A DNA stretch of 64,000 bases from Basidiobolus meristosporus CBS 931.73 (GCA_002104905.1 MCFE01000047.1:62001-126000); one strand, 5' to 3'; shown: positions 1-10,689, numbered from the stretch's first letter. The notes: generated by a model from the sequence alone, not told the origin. Translations and numbers: made by a program.

Positions 1-795
1 CTGGAGTGGTTCCAATTGTCAACGAGAATGACACCATCAGTGTGAACGAGATCAAATTTGGAGACAATGACACACTGAGTGCCATCACTGCAGGGATGGT
101 TCATGCGGACTATCTGTTCCTACTGACCGATGTGGACTGCTTGTACACTGATCAATCCTCGTACAAACCCTGATGCCAAGGTAGTGTCAAAGGTGACTGA
201 CATTGAGCAACTGAAGAGGGAGGTGAACGTAACAAGCCCTGGCAGTTCGGTCGGAACAGGAGGAATGGTGACCAAGCTGATTGCAGCTGAGTTGGCCACC
301 TCCGCCGGAGTCCACACAGTGATCACTCGAGGAAGCGAGCCAGAACGCGTGTTTGACATCATCGAGCACTACGAGGGCGGTGACAATGGCAAGAAGGCTT
401 CGGTCCCATTGCACACCTGCTTTATTGCCAAGTCAGTTCCCATGGTTGACCGCAAGTGGTGGATTCTACATGGGATCCACACTGCTGGTACAGTTGTGGT
501 TGATGAGGAATCTGCAAGCAAGCTGGCAAAAGACCCTAATGCACTCTCCAGCTCACACATTCTCCGCGTAGACGGACAATTTGTCCCTAATCAAGGAGTG
601 AGTATTGCGGTGGAGAAGCCCATCAACAAGAATGGTGAGATTGGCACGGTGATGGTCGGCAAAGGACTAGTCAACTATTCCAGCAAAGAACTCAACCGTA
701 TCAAGGGCTGTAAGGAGACCATGGTATCACAGATTCTTGGATGCAGCGAGTCGCCATTAGTTGTCGAGCAGGAAAATTATGTAGCCTTAGTTTAA
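1..795 (+). CDS. PRO1: Glutamate 5-kinase, C-terminal part, with a one-base frameshift
   Basis: Glutamate 5-kinase phosphorylates the gamma-carboxyl of glutamate, the first step of proline synthesis in the cytosol. The window starts inside the kinase domain: positions 3-152 read [14 protein letters not shown] and then FGDNDTLSA, typical amino-acid kinase motifs. From 154 the frame changes and continues with NPRTNPDAK, then the substrate loop [10 protein letters not shown], then the PUA region from about residue 145 of the visible part, to a TAA at 793-795. The switch needs one extra base, the C at 153. Without it the text LYTD joins directly to NPRTNPDAK, as the family expects. No intron signals surround the break, so it is either a sequencing/assembly indel or a real lesion. 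The product is otherwise well conserved, which argues for an active gene. About the first 170 residues lie outside the window. Confidence 0.9.
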
Positions 796-1339
796 ACTTT
801 CAGAACAATGTCTCTCATATTAATTGGTGTTGTAGTTATATAGTTTCATGTGTATTTCTATCGATATATTCAGTAAAGAGTTCCAAAGCTAACCTAGAAA
901 TGCCGAGTTGCTCTCTAACTCAAAGGGATGGTAAAAACTAGTGCTCGTCCTCCAGATTCCTAGTCCACATGCGTTGGGTTTGATAGCCCACTATCTGAAA
1001 ATACAAACGCTACAGAAAATATGGTAGAAAAGCATCTGAAGCCTGAATAAATAAAAGATCGTGAATTTATTGCCACCAAAAGTAAAAGCATAATCATTAC
1101 ACAAAGGCATTGCTCTTGCTGAATCTTTCTGGTACAAACGTGGTATGGAATTAAATAGCTGTGTTTATTAAGATGTTACTTGGGTATTAGGGAAAAGATA
1201 GCCTTGAGAGATCAACTACTCAATAAGAAAACTGAACGTGAATGTGGTGGCTTTTCCTATGCCCTCTTGAGTCAGCACATGGATGATATTTGATGAGTGA
1301 TATAGATAGGTGGAGAATTTCACTGAACTATGCTAGATT
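796..1339. other. Spacer between convergent PRO1 and family gene 1
   Basis: No gene is visible here. The stretch is AT-rich and contains AATAAATAAA at 1046-1055, which could serve 3' end formation. The part next to gene 1 (about 1260-1339) resembles the downstream flanks of genes 2 and 3, as expected if these genes were duplicated with their flanks. Confidence 0.5.
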
Positions 1340-2302
1340 TCAACTACAAGTAGCAGGACTATTCATTATCACCAGAGTTGGAGTCACCATTGTCATCAGC
1401 ATCTCCACCATCATCCCCTTGATCGTCACTACCATCCCCACCCCCAGTACCATCATCTCCACCATTGTCACCTTGGTCATCAGCATCATCATTGCCATCG
1501 TCTCAACACCATCCCCGCCGTTGTTGCCTTCATCATCTGCACCATCGTCCCCTTGATTGTCAGCTTCACCACTACCATCATCTTCACCTTGGTCATCAGC
1601 ATCATCATTGCCATCGTCTTCAACACCATCCCCGCCGTTGTTGCCTTCATCATCTGCACCATCGTCCCCTTGATTGTCAGCTTCACCACTACCATCATCT
1701 TCACCTTGGTCATCAGCACTATCGCCGTCGTTATCATCGTCTTCACCACTATCACCAGCATCGGCGTCATCCTCACCGTTATCGTTGGCGTCTCCGTTGT
1801 CATTGCTATCCTCCCCATCGTCCTGGCCGTCTGCACTGTCGATTTCATCTTGGTCATTTGCATCACTCTCATTAGCGTCATCGCCTTGATCGTCCGTAGC
1901 TTCGTCAACATCACCGTCGTCACCATCACCGCCATCATCCCCTTGATCAGTACCATTGTCGCCAGTATTATCACCACCATCGCCCTGGTCGTTTGAAGTA
2001 TTATCAGAATCGGCAGTAAGACTCATGACACTGGCATCGTCCTCATTGATATCCCCATTACTCTCATCAGCCCCACCTGTGCCGTCGGTATCATCCGAAG
2101 AAGTTGGGAAGCCACAGATGGGTGTGCCATCATCGCTTGACTGGCAAACAGTCCCGGTGGCACACTGGATGACTTGCCAATCACTATTGTCGCAGATCTG
2201 GATCTCATCGCCGGAACATTGTAGTTGGCCATTGGTGCAATCGGCAGCAACATGGGAAGCCAAGGCCAAGGTGAACAGACCAATACTGGAGATGTACTTC
2301 AT
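1340..2302 (-). CDS. Secreted CBM19-like cysteine-rich protein with acidic repeat tail, copy 1 (frameshifted tail)
   Basis: The ATG at 2302 opens a signal peptide (MKYISSIGLFTLALASHVAA). The next about 45 residues hold six cysteines in the pattern CTNGQLQC, QICDNSDW, QCATGTVC, PICGF. This resembles carbohydrate-binding module 19, the chitin-binding tail of yeast chitinases. The remainder is Asp/Gly/Asn-rich. Two adjacent 117-bp units (1504-1620 and 1621-1737) encode a 39-residue repeat. The second unit read in the sense direction lacks one base near 1503 (CGTCT against CGTCTT), so the open frame ends in a Met-rich tail to 1340. The other frame keeps the acidic composition to a TAG at 1359-1361 and ends NSGDNE. 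I infer a secreted or wall-bound protein; chitin binding is not proven. Confidence 0.8.
   Translation of the reverse strand: MKYISSIGLFTLALASHVAADCTNGQLQCSGDEIQICDNSDWQVIQCATGTVCQSSDDGTPICGFPTSSDDTDGTGGADESNGDINEDDASVMSLTADSDNTSNDQGDGGDNTGDNGTDQGDDGGDGDDGDVDEATDDQGDDANESDANDQDEIDSADGQDDGEDSNDNGDANDNGEDDADAGDSGEDDDNDGDSADDQGEDDGSGEADNQGDDGADDEGNNGGDGVEDDGNDDADDQGEDDGSGEADNQGDDGADDEGNNGGDGVETMAMMMLMTKVTMVEMMVLGVGMVVTIKGMMVEMLMTMVTPTLVIMNSPATCS
1504..1737. repeat. Two tandem 117-bp units in gene 1 tail
   Basis: The block beginning CAACACCATCCCCGCC recurs exactly 117 bp later with almost no change. The unit is 39 codons, so copy-number change would keep the frame. Confidence 0.85.
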
Positions 2303-2348
2303 GCTATGAATGCGAGAACTATGGGATTAGATGAACGCGGTGACTTAA

Positions 2349-2357
2349 ATTTATATA
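2349..2357 (-). promoter_or_regulatory. TATA box of family gene 1
   Basis: TATATAAAT reads on the minus strand 47 bp upstream of the ATG. The same element followed by related flanking bases occurs upstream of genes 2, 3, 4 and 5. Confidence 0.6.
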
Positions 2358-3119
2358 CGAGTTGTACCGGTGCCTCGCTACTAATATGGCGTAGAAATCT
2401 CCTGAGTTGCTTATTGTTTGGTTTTTAGAGACTCCGGAAATTCTATTGAGTTTGATTTTATTAGAGGTCATTAATGAGACCATAACATTAGTACTCCTTG
2501 GCAACTAGATTAAGATCAAAGGATTCTGGGGATAGAAATGATATTAATATAGTGTGCCATCTTTAATGCATTGCCTGTCTCAGCCTAACCCAGAACGAGC
2601 AAAATGCTAGTTTCATACACTGCTTGGTTAGTATGAACCTATTCCACCAAAAATGGTATCGCACTCCATTGAGCATTATTCCCTTATAAGGTAACATGCA
2701 ATATATAATCCTAGATGGGGGTCGAATTGTATGTTGGTGAAAGGTAGGAAAGAAACGTGCCAAGGTTGATTCGTCAAGGAGGTGTCCACAACTTTTGAGC
2801 AGATTGCGGAATGCAAGTGCAGATGACCTGTTTAGACAAGGCACATGAAATACGATAATAAGGGCTCCGAATTTATTGTCATCAAATATGCATGAGGCGA
2901 TCAATTTGTTGGACCTTTTCGGTATAAACGGGGTATGATAATAAGTGATTATGCGGGGTAGAGGATTAATTTGGTATTTATGCAATAGTATGGCTGGGAG
3001 ATCGGTTAATCCAAGAGAAAACCAAATGTGAATGTGGTGGCTCTTCCGGTGACTTCCAAAGCCAGCACATGGATGATATGTGAGGAGTGATGCAGAGAAT
3101 GGAAAGTTCTCACCGAACA
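2358..3119. other. Intergenic region between family genes 1 and 2
   Basis: I see no coding sequence here beyond spurious short frames. Stretches near 3000-3110 match the downstream flanks of genes 1 and 3, consistent with duplication of gene plus flank. Confidence 0.4.
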
Positions 3120-3857
3120 CTACTCGTTTGCAATCACAAGTCCATCGCCACCAGTGTTAGAGTCACCATTGTCATTGTCCTGGTCGTCATCGTCGTTCGC
3201 ACCGTTGTCCCCATCACCCCCACTACCGTCACCATCGTTCCCTTGATCATCACCATCCCCACCGTCATTGGAATCATTACCTTGGCCCTCACCACCGTCA
3301 CCATCATTCCCGTCGTCGACCACTTGGTCACTAGCATCGTCCTCACCATTATCTCCGCCGTTATTACCTTCATCACTACCATCGTCTTCACTTTGGCCAT
3401 TAGTATCCTCACCATTATTATTATTATCGTCTTGACCATCATCCTCACCGTCATTGCCTTCATCCTCCCCATTGTCACCTTGAATATCGCCATTATCCCT
3501 TTGATCGGTGCCATCATCACCACTGTCTCCCTGGTCATCCGAAGTACTTGGCTGGTCATCGGTATCGACAGCAAGGCTGGTTACACTGGTATCGCCATCA
3601 TCGGTGTCTCCAGAACTCTCACCAACCCCACCTGCGCCGTCGGTATCATCTGAAGATGGTGGAAAGCCGCAGATGGGTGTGCCATCATCACTTGATTGGC
3701 AAACAGTCCCGGTGGCACACTGGATGACTTGCCAATCACTATTGTCGCAGATCTGGATCTCATCGCCGGAACATTGCAGCTGGCCATTGATGCAATCGGC
3801 AGCAACATGGGAAGCCAAGGCCAAGATGAACAGACCAATACTGGGGATGTTCTTCAT
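3120..3857 (-). CDS. Secreted CBM19-like cysteine-rich protein with acidic tail, copy 2 (intact)
   Basis: This copy is uninterrupted: 245 residues from the ATG at 3857 to TAG at 3120. The signal peptide MKNIPSIGLFILALASHVAA precedes the six-Cys domain, which is nearly identical to copy 1 (CINGQLQC, CATGTVCQSS, PICGF). The tail of about 170 residues consists largely of Asp, Gly, Asn, Glu and Ser with very few hydrophobic residues, and ends in the less acidic segment DGLVIANE. No GPI or membrane segment is seen at the C-terminus, so the protein is probably soluble or held in the wall through the Cys-rich domain. The match to CBM19 rests on Cys spacing and the GTVC motif, not on a database search. 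Confidence 0.85.
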   Translation of the reverse strand: MKNIPSIGLFILALASHVAADCINGQLQCSGDEIQICDNSDWQVIQCATGTVCQSSDDGTPICGFPPSSDDTDGAGGVGESSGDTDDGDTSVTSLAVDTDDQPSTSDDQGDSGDDGTDQRDNGDIQGDNGEDEGNDGEDDGQDDNNNNGEDTNGQSEDDGSDEGNNGGDNGEDDASDQVVDDGNDGDGGEGQGNDSNDGGDGDDQGNDGDGSGGDGDNGANDDDDQDNDNGDSNTGGDGLVIANE

Positions 3858-3915
3858 GCTATGCTGATGCCATGAATGCGAGAACTATAGGATTAGATGA
3901 ACTCGGTGACTCAAG

Positions 3916-3923
3916 TTTATATA
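3916..3923 (-). promoter_or_regulatory. TATA box of family gene 2
   Basis: TATATAAA on the minus strand lies about 60 bp upstream of the ATG at 3857, in the same context (CTCGTATATAAA) as gene 1. Confidence 0.6.
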
Positions 3924-4592
3924 CGAGTTGTAGCGGTAGTTCGCCTAATATGCAGGAAGCTCCTATTCACTTATTGCTTGGTTTCAGAGTCCCCTAAATA
4001 TCCGATGATTCTGAATTCAGAGGTGGTTGTTAATACACTTTGGCATGTAAATCTAGTTCGACAGATATTGGGTAGCCAAATGATATCAATATCATGAGCA
4101 ATCTTGAGTGTAATGCGTGTGTTAGCCCACCCCAGAATGTGTCAGATGACAGTTCTATACATTACTTGATCTATACAATCAAAAGCGGCACTGCGCATCA
4201 TTGAACTTTATTTCCTTAAAAGGCAACTCAGAGAAATCTAAGTAGATGAGAAGTCAATGGGATTGTTTGCATGATTATTTGCGCATTCTAGAGACATTTT
4301 CGACAATTTGACTCCAAGTGAAATCTCAAAAAATCCATATATGCATTATTATAAGCTCAAGATGGGATATTGAAAATCGAATTGAGGCCACTGTAGTTAT
4401 CAGCTTACATTTATTACTGGTGTCAACCAAACCTAGAGTGGTTGGTCCTTATAGGCAAGTCAATCATAAATACAGATGCACAGGCGTAGACCAATGCTGG
4501 AAGGATAAACATCCATGAAGTGTTTTAGCTAGACTATGTATGCAGGCATATGAGCTATTTTGACGATATGTGGGTATTTGTATCTGTCATAA
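3924..4592. other. Intergenic region upstream of family gene 2
   Basis: No coding sequence with recognisable features was seen. The first part resembles the upstream flank of gene 1; the remainder up to the PRO1 remnant has no recognisable content. Confidence 0.4.
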
Positions 4593-4706
4593 CAGCAAAG
4601 GACTCATCCGAATCAAGGGCTTTAAAGAGGCAAGGAACTCCAAGATCCATAGTTACAACGAATTCTCACCGGTAGTGGAGCAAGAAACCTATGGCACACT
4701 TGTACA
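4593..4706 (+). pseudogene. Remnant of the PRO1 3' end
   Basis: The frame reads RIKGFKEARNSKI and then FSPVVEQETYGTLVQ. This matches the last residues of the PRO1 product in this window ([27 protein letters not shown]) in order, spacing and orientation. At DNA level runs such as ATCAAGGGCT and GAGCA(G/A)GAAA are shared. The rest of PRO1 is missing. Its place between family genes 2 and 3, in the same orientation relative to the genes as PRO1 to gene 1, points to an ancestral duplication that carried the PRO1 tail. Confidence 0.8.
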
Positions 4707-4711
4707 ATCTC

Positions 4712-5301
4712 CTGCCAAGTTAAACAGTCATCATTTTATGGTCCAACTATTGAGCAAATAAATATGAGCAATCTTGCGTGCAGTTCCTGTGTTTGCTCAA
4801 GCCGAATGAGTTCGATTTTGACATATATTTTCTGACTACATTTAATCTATACAGCTCGACAATAGTGCTGAACACTTTGTACTTCCTTATAGGACCATCA
4901 ACCTAAGTCCAAGTGTATGATTATGGAATTATGAAACTTATGTCTGTTGCTTGACGACATTTCTAAATGCTCCAGTATCCACAAGATTGTAAAAGCAAGA
5001 ACAAACGGTTTGTTTATATGAGTGTGAGATAAGTATCCTGAATTAATTACCACTACATCCGACCACAAAATCCCATTTTTGGCATAGTCCTAATGATCTC
5101 TAATTTCTGATTGTTTTCGTTCAACGAGTATTTGTGGAGGAATATGAATGAGAGATCAGCTACCAGAAAAAACTGAATGTGAGGACAATCACTTTTCCCA
5201 TGGCTTCCTGAAGAAGTACACGGATGACAAGTGATGTGCGATATGGTTGATAGTGAGATTTCAATAAACTTTGATGGTTTTCAATTATTCGCAGCAAGGT
5301 A
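4712..5301. other. Spacer between the PRO1 remnant and family gene 3
   Basis: No gene was recognised. The last about 150 bp (5150-5301) resemble the downstream flanks of genes 1, 2 and 5. Confidence 0.4.
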
Positions 5302-5789
5302 CTACCCGTCATCCTCAAGGTTAGTGTTACCATCGTCTCCACTCGCTTCATTATCGATTTCACCATTTCCATCGCCACTGGTATTATCTCCGTTGTCTTC
5401 ACCGTCTTCCGTATCATCGCTATCGTCTTCACCATCATTGCCAGTGCCATCGCTATCATCTCTTTGGCCATTTGAAGTACTCTCCTGATTATCAGTATCG
5501 GCAGCAATACTGGTTGCGCCAGTGTCGCCATCGTTAGCGTCTCCACCACTTTCACCAACCCCACCTGTGGTGTCGGTATCATCTGAAGAAGCTGGAAAGC
5601 TACAGATGGGTGTGCCATCATCGCTTGACTGGCAAACAGTCCCGGTGGCGCACTGGATGACCTGCCAATTGCTGTTGTCGCAGATCTGGATCTCATCGCC
5701 GGAGCATTGTAGCTGGCCATTGGTGCAATCGGCAGCAACATGGGAAGCCAAGCCAAGGTGAACAGACTTATGCTAGAGATGTACTTCAT
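5302..5789 (-). pseudogene. CBM19-like acidic protein, copy 3, frameshifted in the signal peptide
   Basis: The ATG at 5789 starts MKYISSISLFTLA. One base is then missing near 5752 (AAGCCAAGG where the paralogues have AAGGCCAAGG), and the frame is lost within the signal peptide. The six-Cys domain (CTNGQLQC, CDNSNW, QCATGTVC, PICSF) and a shortened acidic tail lie intact in the next frame, ending at TAG 5302-5304. No in-frame ATG is available to start the domain in its own frame. Apart from the single base, the copy looks as well kept as copies 2 and 5. It may therefore be a recent pseudogene or a consensus error. Its TATA element is intact. Confidence 0.8.
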
Positions 5790-5845
5790 GTTTTGCGGAT
5801 GCTGTGAATGTGAAAGCTATGAGATCAAACTAATGCGAGAACGCA

Positions 5846-5855
5846 AATTTATATA
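5846..5855 (-). promoter_or_regulatory. TATA box of family gene 3
   Basis: TATATAAATT on the minus strand is preceded by the tract CATTACAGG found also upstream of genes 4 and 5 in near-identical form. Confidence 0.55.
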
Positions 5856-6516
5856 CGACCTGTAATGGGACTTTGCCTCCTAAATTACTTATTGCCTAGT
5901 TTCAGAAAATTGCTGATTCTGGATCCTCCAGAAGTTGTCAATTAAAAGGAAGCATGAATACTCCTTGACATCTAGAACAAGATTGAAGGATAGTGAGAAC
6001 ACAAATGAAATTAATAATAGGAATTGCCTTGATTGTAATACTAGCGCTAACCTAACCTAGGTTGAGTTAGATGCTGGATTTGTAAGTCGACTTACTTGTT
6101 TAAGCCAATCCATGTGAAGTAAAGTGAGCTTCATTCTTTTCATGGCGGCACAAATGAACAATCCTTGCGGATGCCAAGTCGGATTTGATAGTAAAGGAAT
6201 GGCCCACAGAACGTAAACAAGAAATCTATAACAGTTGTGACATTCCTAATAGGCCCTCATCTTTGGACACTATGTACTGAAGGTTGAAATGATCTGATAG
6301 GACTGGTGTACCGGATATGACAAATGTACTGTTTATTTTGCACTGAGGGTATCAATTCTGTTAGACCTTTTTGATGTAGACATGGATAATCAGATCAGTG
6401 ATTATATTGGGCATCCATGGAAAAATATGAATGATACATCAGTTACTCCAGAAGAAAACCTCATGCAGGTGCGTTGGCTCATTCCTTGACTCCCCAAGCC
6501 AACACATGGATAATGT
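5856..6516. other. Spacer between family genes 3 and 4
   Basis: Nothing with coding character or a recognised site was found. The part next to copy 4 resembles other downstream flanks of the cluster (for example the AAGAAAACC... GACTCCCCAAGCC tracts). Confidence 0.35.
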
Positions 6517-7010
6517 TTCATCGTTGCCATCATCACCGGTATCACCTTGATCGTCTCCATTATCAGCTCCTTGTCGGTACTACCATCCCCACCGTCTTGT
6601 CCATCTTCACTATCATCACCCTGAAAGGCACCATCATCTTCCCCGTCATCCCCGTCGTCGCCAGTATCATCGCCACCATCTCCCCGGTCATCCGAAGTAA
6701 TTAGCTGGTTGTCAGTATCAACAGTAAAGCTGGTTGCACTGGTATCAGTATCATCGGTGTCTCCAATACTATCATCAACCCTGCTTATATCGTCAGTGTT
6801 GTCTGAAGAAGCTGGAAAGCCATAGATGGGTGTGCCGTCATCGCTTGACTGGCAAACAGTCCCGGTGGCACGCTAGATGACTTGCCAATTACTATTGTCG
6901 CAGATCTGGATCTCGTCGCCGGAACATTGTAGCTGGCCATTGGTGCAATCGGCAGCAACATGGCAGGTCAAGGCCCAGGTGAACAGACTTATGCTAGAGA
7001 TGTACTTCAT
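6517..7010 (-). pseudogene. CBM19-like acidic protein, copy 4, decayed
   Basis: The ATG at 7010 opens MKYISSISLFTWAL and the Cys-rich domain. An in-frame TAG at 6873-6875 replaces the CAG codon of WQVIQC. The following Cys codon has become CGT, and the last Cys of the domain is Tyr (PIYGF). The acidic tail continues and then needs a one-base frame change near 6570 to keep its composition to about 6517. Several independent lesions in one copy mark this as a true pseudogene rather than an assembly artefact. Confidence 0.88.
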
Positions 7011-7068
7011 GCTATACGGCTACTGTGCAAGTGAGAAATATGAGATCCAACAAGCGAGAGAACGCAAG

Positions 7069-7077
7069 TTTATATAT
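7069..7077 (-). promoter_or_regulatory. TATA box of pseudogene copy 4
   Basis: TATATAAAC-type element on the minus strand in the tract AACGCAAGTTTATATATGAG (plus-strand reading), shared with copy 5. Confidence 0.5.
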
Positions 7078-7542
7078 GAGTTGTAATGATACTTGTCCTA
7101 ATATGGCGTGGAAAGCTCCCAATGGTGGTTTCATATATATCATCATCGATATGAACTTTGATAGCCGAAAGCGGTGTTTGATTTCCTCGGAAGGTAAATC
7201 AAAATAAACAATTGCTGCAAACGAAGTACAGGATCAATTAATAGGGAAAGTGCCTACAACAACCAGCTATCAGGTCGTGTGAGCAAGAAAGAGAACCAAC
7301 TATATGATAAAAAGACCTTGGATTTATTGCCGCTTTTTGGTATAGACATGGTATAATCAAATAGGTGATTGTGTTGATTTCGATATTGCATGGGTATTCG
7401 TGGAAAAATATGAATGAGAGATCAACTGCTCCAAAAGAAAACTGATTGTGAGGGCATTGCCACATGAATCAAAAGTGATGAGTGGTATAAGTAGAAAAAT
7501 TTCTTCGAACTCTGCTGGCTATCAACCACCAGTACCTGGGTT
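7078..7542. other. Spacer between family genes 4 and 5
   Basis: No gene seen. The last part resembles the other 3' flanks of the cluster. Confidence 0.35.
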
Positions 7543-8424
<882 letters not shown>

Positions 8425-8482
8425 GTTATGCGGGTGCTGTGAGTGTGAAAACTATGAGATCAAACTAATGCGAGAACGCAAG

Positions 8483-8489
8483 TTTATAT
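8483..8489 (-). promoter_or_regulatory. TATA-like element of family gene 5
   Basis: ATATAAACTTGCG on the minus strand lies about 60 bp upstream of the ATG at 8424, in the same context as copies 3 and 4. Confidence 0.5.
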
Positions 8490-8961
8490 GTGAGTTGTAA
8501 TGGGACCTGACCTAATATATTGGAGGCTCCTAAGATATTTATTGCTTGGTTTCAGAATCCCCGGGTTGATTCTGAGTCCTGAGAAAGTTGCTAATTAAAG
8601 GTAGCATAAATGCTCCTTGGCACTTGGGTCAAATTTATTGCAATTTCTGGCGCATTTCCTGTGTTAGCCAAACTCAAGATTGGATCCGAATAGCCAATAA
8701 CGGTGTTGAGCTTTATTTCCTCTTAAGACAACCCACAATGAACAATCGTATCCAATTTGAAGGAGAAGTAGGATTATGTAGGTGTAAGAAATTTGCGAAG
8801 ATCGAGGCATTCTGGAAGGGTTGGCAATTGTTGGGCACCAAGTAGAATGCAAGGAAACGTGGATTATTCAGGCTAAAACTTCCGTCCCGCTGGAAGGGAT
8901 ATATAAGCTACCAAGAAGTTCTCAACCTGAATAACCCAACTAACCCATCCCTTATTAAATC
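8490..8961. other. Divergent spacer between family genes 5 and 6
   Basis: This region separates two divergently transcribed secreted-protein genes. The gene 6 side carries ATATATAAG at 8899-8907. No other coding sequence is seen. Confidence 0.5.
8899..8907 (+). promoter_or_regulatory. TATA box of family gene 6
   Basis: ATATATAAG lies 55 bp upstream of the ATG at 8962, with a C- and A-rich leader in between. Confidence 0.65.
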
Positions 8962-9786
8962 ATGAGATCATCTGGTAAATTAATGCTCGCCTCCCTCTTT
9001 CTATTGACTAAGGTAGCAGCGGATTGTAGCAATGGCGTAGTAAAATGCTCTGAAGGCTCGATTCGGATGTGCGATAACAACACGTGGAAGAAGATCCAGT
9101 GTGCTACTGGCACAGTTTGCCAATCCACAAAAAAGGGTTATGTCATATGCGGCTATGATGACTCCAATGAGCAAGATGCTTACGCTGGAAATGCCTCGAA
9201 CGATGCCCTGGATGAAGAAGAGATAGAGGAGGAAGCTGAGGAAGAAAATGAGAGTAAATATTCGTCCGACTTGGAAGAAACAACTAACGAAAGTAATGGG
9301 GGAGATGCCAATGAGGGTGATGAAGATGATGAAGGAGAAAGTAACGTCAGTTACCCTAACAATCATGAGGACCCCGATGAAACAAACACTGTACAGAGTG
9401 ATTCTAAGGATTACGATGCCGGTTCCGATGGTAAAAAGGATCCCGACTATACCAACGACAACGAGGGTAACTCTGCGGATCAGCCCGAATATCCAAAGGA
9501 TGCCATCGAAAATCAAGAAAATAACTCTACTCCCGTGAATGATTCCGAGGAAGCTGGTGTAAAAGAAGTAGTAGCCCCTGTTGCAGAAAACAAAGACCAA
9601 GGGGAGAACGATTACAAGAGTCCAGAGTATGAAAATGCCGTAAATAACAACCCTCAGGAAGAAAATGTCGAGAGTGAGATGCAAGATATGGGAAAGGCGC
9701 CTGACCAAGATGATGGCGCGAATGTGGTAGAAAATGGTGAAGCAGAGGTACCCAGCGAGAATGCCAGTCCCACTGAGGATCATTAA
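8962..9786 (+). CDS. Secreted CBM19-like acidic protein, copy 6 (diverged)
   Basis: The frame encodes 274 residues. The signal peptide is MRSSGKLMLASLFLLTKVAA. The six-Cys domain follows (CSNGVVKC, MCDNNTW, QCATGTVCQS, VICGY) with the same spacing as copies 1-5 but different surface residues. The tail of about 200 residues is rich in Glu, Asp and Asn, rather than Asp-Gly. It carries no short DNA repeat and has mixed codons. The gene is therefore an older paralogue in which the acidic character, not the sequence, has been kept. It ends in TAA at 9784-9786, 108 bp before the end of the convergent gene 7. Confidence 0.88.
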   Translation: MRSSGKLMLASLFLLTKVAADCSNGVVKCSEGSIRMCDNNTWKKIQCATGTVCQSTKKGYVICGYDDSNEQDAYAGNASNDALDEEEIEEEAEEENESKYSSDLEETTNESNGGDANEGDEDDEGESNVSYPNNHEDPDETNTVQSDSKDYDAGSDGKKDPDYTNDNEGNSADQPEYPKDAIENQENNSTPVNDSEEAGVKEVVAPVAENKDQGENDYKSPEYENAVNNNPQEENVESEMQDMGKAPDQDDGANVVENGEAEVPSENASPTEDH

Positions 9787-9894
9787 GAACTGTAAACCAA
9801 GAGAACCAACGCTAGATAATTAGAATAAAAATGCCGCTCCGATCGGTTAAAGTAACCACTATGGGGGCGTTGCCATTTATTTTTGCTCGCTAAT

Positions 9895-10329
9895 CTATAA
9901 TTCCATCATTCTTTTCAACATCCTTGGATCACCGTGGGTATCTGGGGCTTTATTGCCATTTACGTCCTTCCTCCCTGGGGGCTTCTCCTCCTTCTTGGTG
10001 TCATCATTTGAATCTTCCATTCCCTCTTCAGAAACCTCCGTTGTATCCACAGCTGATACAGGCTCTTTAAGGCTGTTCGATTTGGTGGTATCCATTGCAC
10101 TGTTGGTGTGTGCATCATTGGGCTCTGGATATGTACAAATCACTGCCTTTTCCTCAGTTGATGTGCATACGGTCCCGTCACCACAATTGCGTGTAATCCA
10201 CGCACCATTGGAGCAGTGATCATATTGATTCGGTATACTGTTGCACTTCATCTCCCCATTGATACATTCTGCACTCAACGAAGCCAGCGAGCTAAGGAAT
10301 AATAGGGAAAGGTACAGTGTTGATTTCAT
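9895..10329 (-). CDS. Secreted CBM19-like protein, copy 7 (short tail)
   Basis: I start at the ATG at 10329 (MKSTLYLSLLFLSSLASLSA), because a signal peptide follows at once and the TATA element lies upstream; a longer reading upstream has no such start. The product is 144 residues. The six-Cys domain reads CINGEMKC, HCSNGAW, NCGDGTVC, VICTYPE. The tail is short, contains acidic stretches (SEEGMEDSNDD) but also Lys-rich ones (KKEEKPPGRK), so it is far less acidic than its relatives. The gene is convergent with copy 6. It is the most diverged member. Confidence 0.85.
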   Translation of the reverse strand: MKSTLYLSLLFLSSLASLSAECINGEMKCNSIPNQYDHCSNGAWITRNCGDGTVCTSTEEKAVICTYPEPNDAHTNSAMDTTKSNSLKEPVSAVDTTEVSEEGMEDSNDDTKKEEKPPGRKDVNGNKAPDTHGDPRMLKRMMEL

Positions 10330-10369
10330 TTCGTCGGAGATGATGAACTTCTCTAAACGTTCCCCACAA

Positions 10370-10381
10370 ATATATATATAG
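10370..10381 (-). promoter_or_regulatory. TATA box of family gene 7
   Basis: An alternating TATATATATA tract lies about 42-52 bp upstream of the ATG at 10329. Confidence 0.55.
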
Positions 10382-10689
10382 TCGAAGTGACACCCAGATG
10401 CACTGTTAACTCGTCGTGCTGAATTCAACGGAACTTTTGATTACTGCATCGTACAGCTTAATTATTCCCCAAATTGGCTCATATCGGGTGGGACTTAGGC
10501 AGGAAGCTTGGGTGGGGTACATGTGCTGCTGCAGGTGCAATCCCGATCCCATAGAATTTATACGGTCGTGGTCTTATACAATGATTCAACGTTCATACTT
10601 GAAGATACTCAATCAGTATTTCAGCACTCTCCCTCTACCAAGTAATATCTAAATCTCTCTATCTCTTTGAGTCTCTCAAATTGAATCCT
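10382..10689. other. Junction between the gene cluster and the transposon nest
   Basis: No gene or known repeat is recognised. Base composition becomes AT-rich from about 10,600. Confidence 0.4.

Noticed and set aside
9001-9783. A 260-residue hydrophobic minus-strand frame opposite gene 6
   Set aside because: It is the antisense of an acidic Glu/Asp-rich coding region, which gives hydrophobic codons automatically. No start context or homology supports it.
10330-10428. N-terminal extension of gene 7
   Set aside because: It would put 33 residues before the signal peptide and overlap the TATA element.
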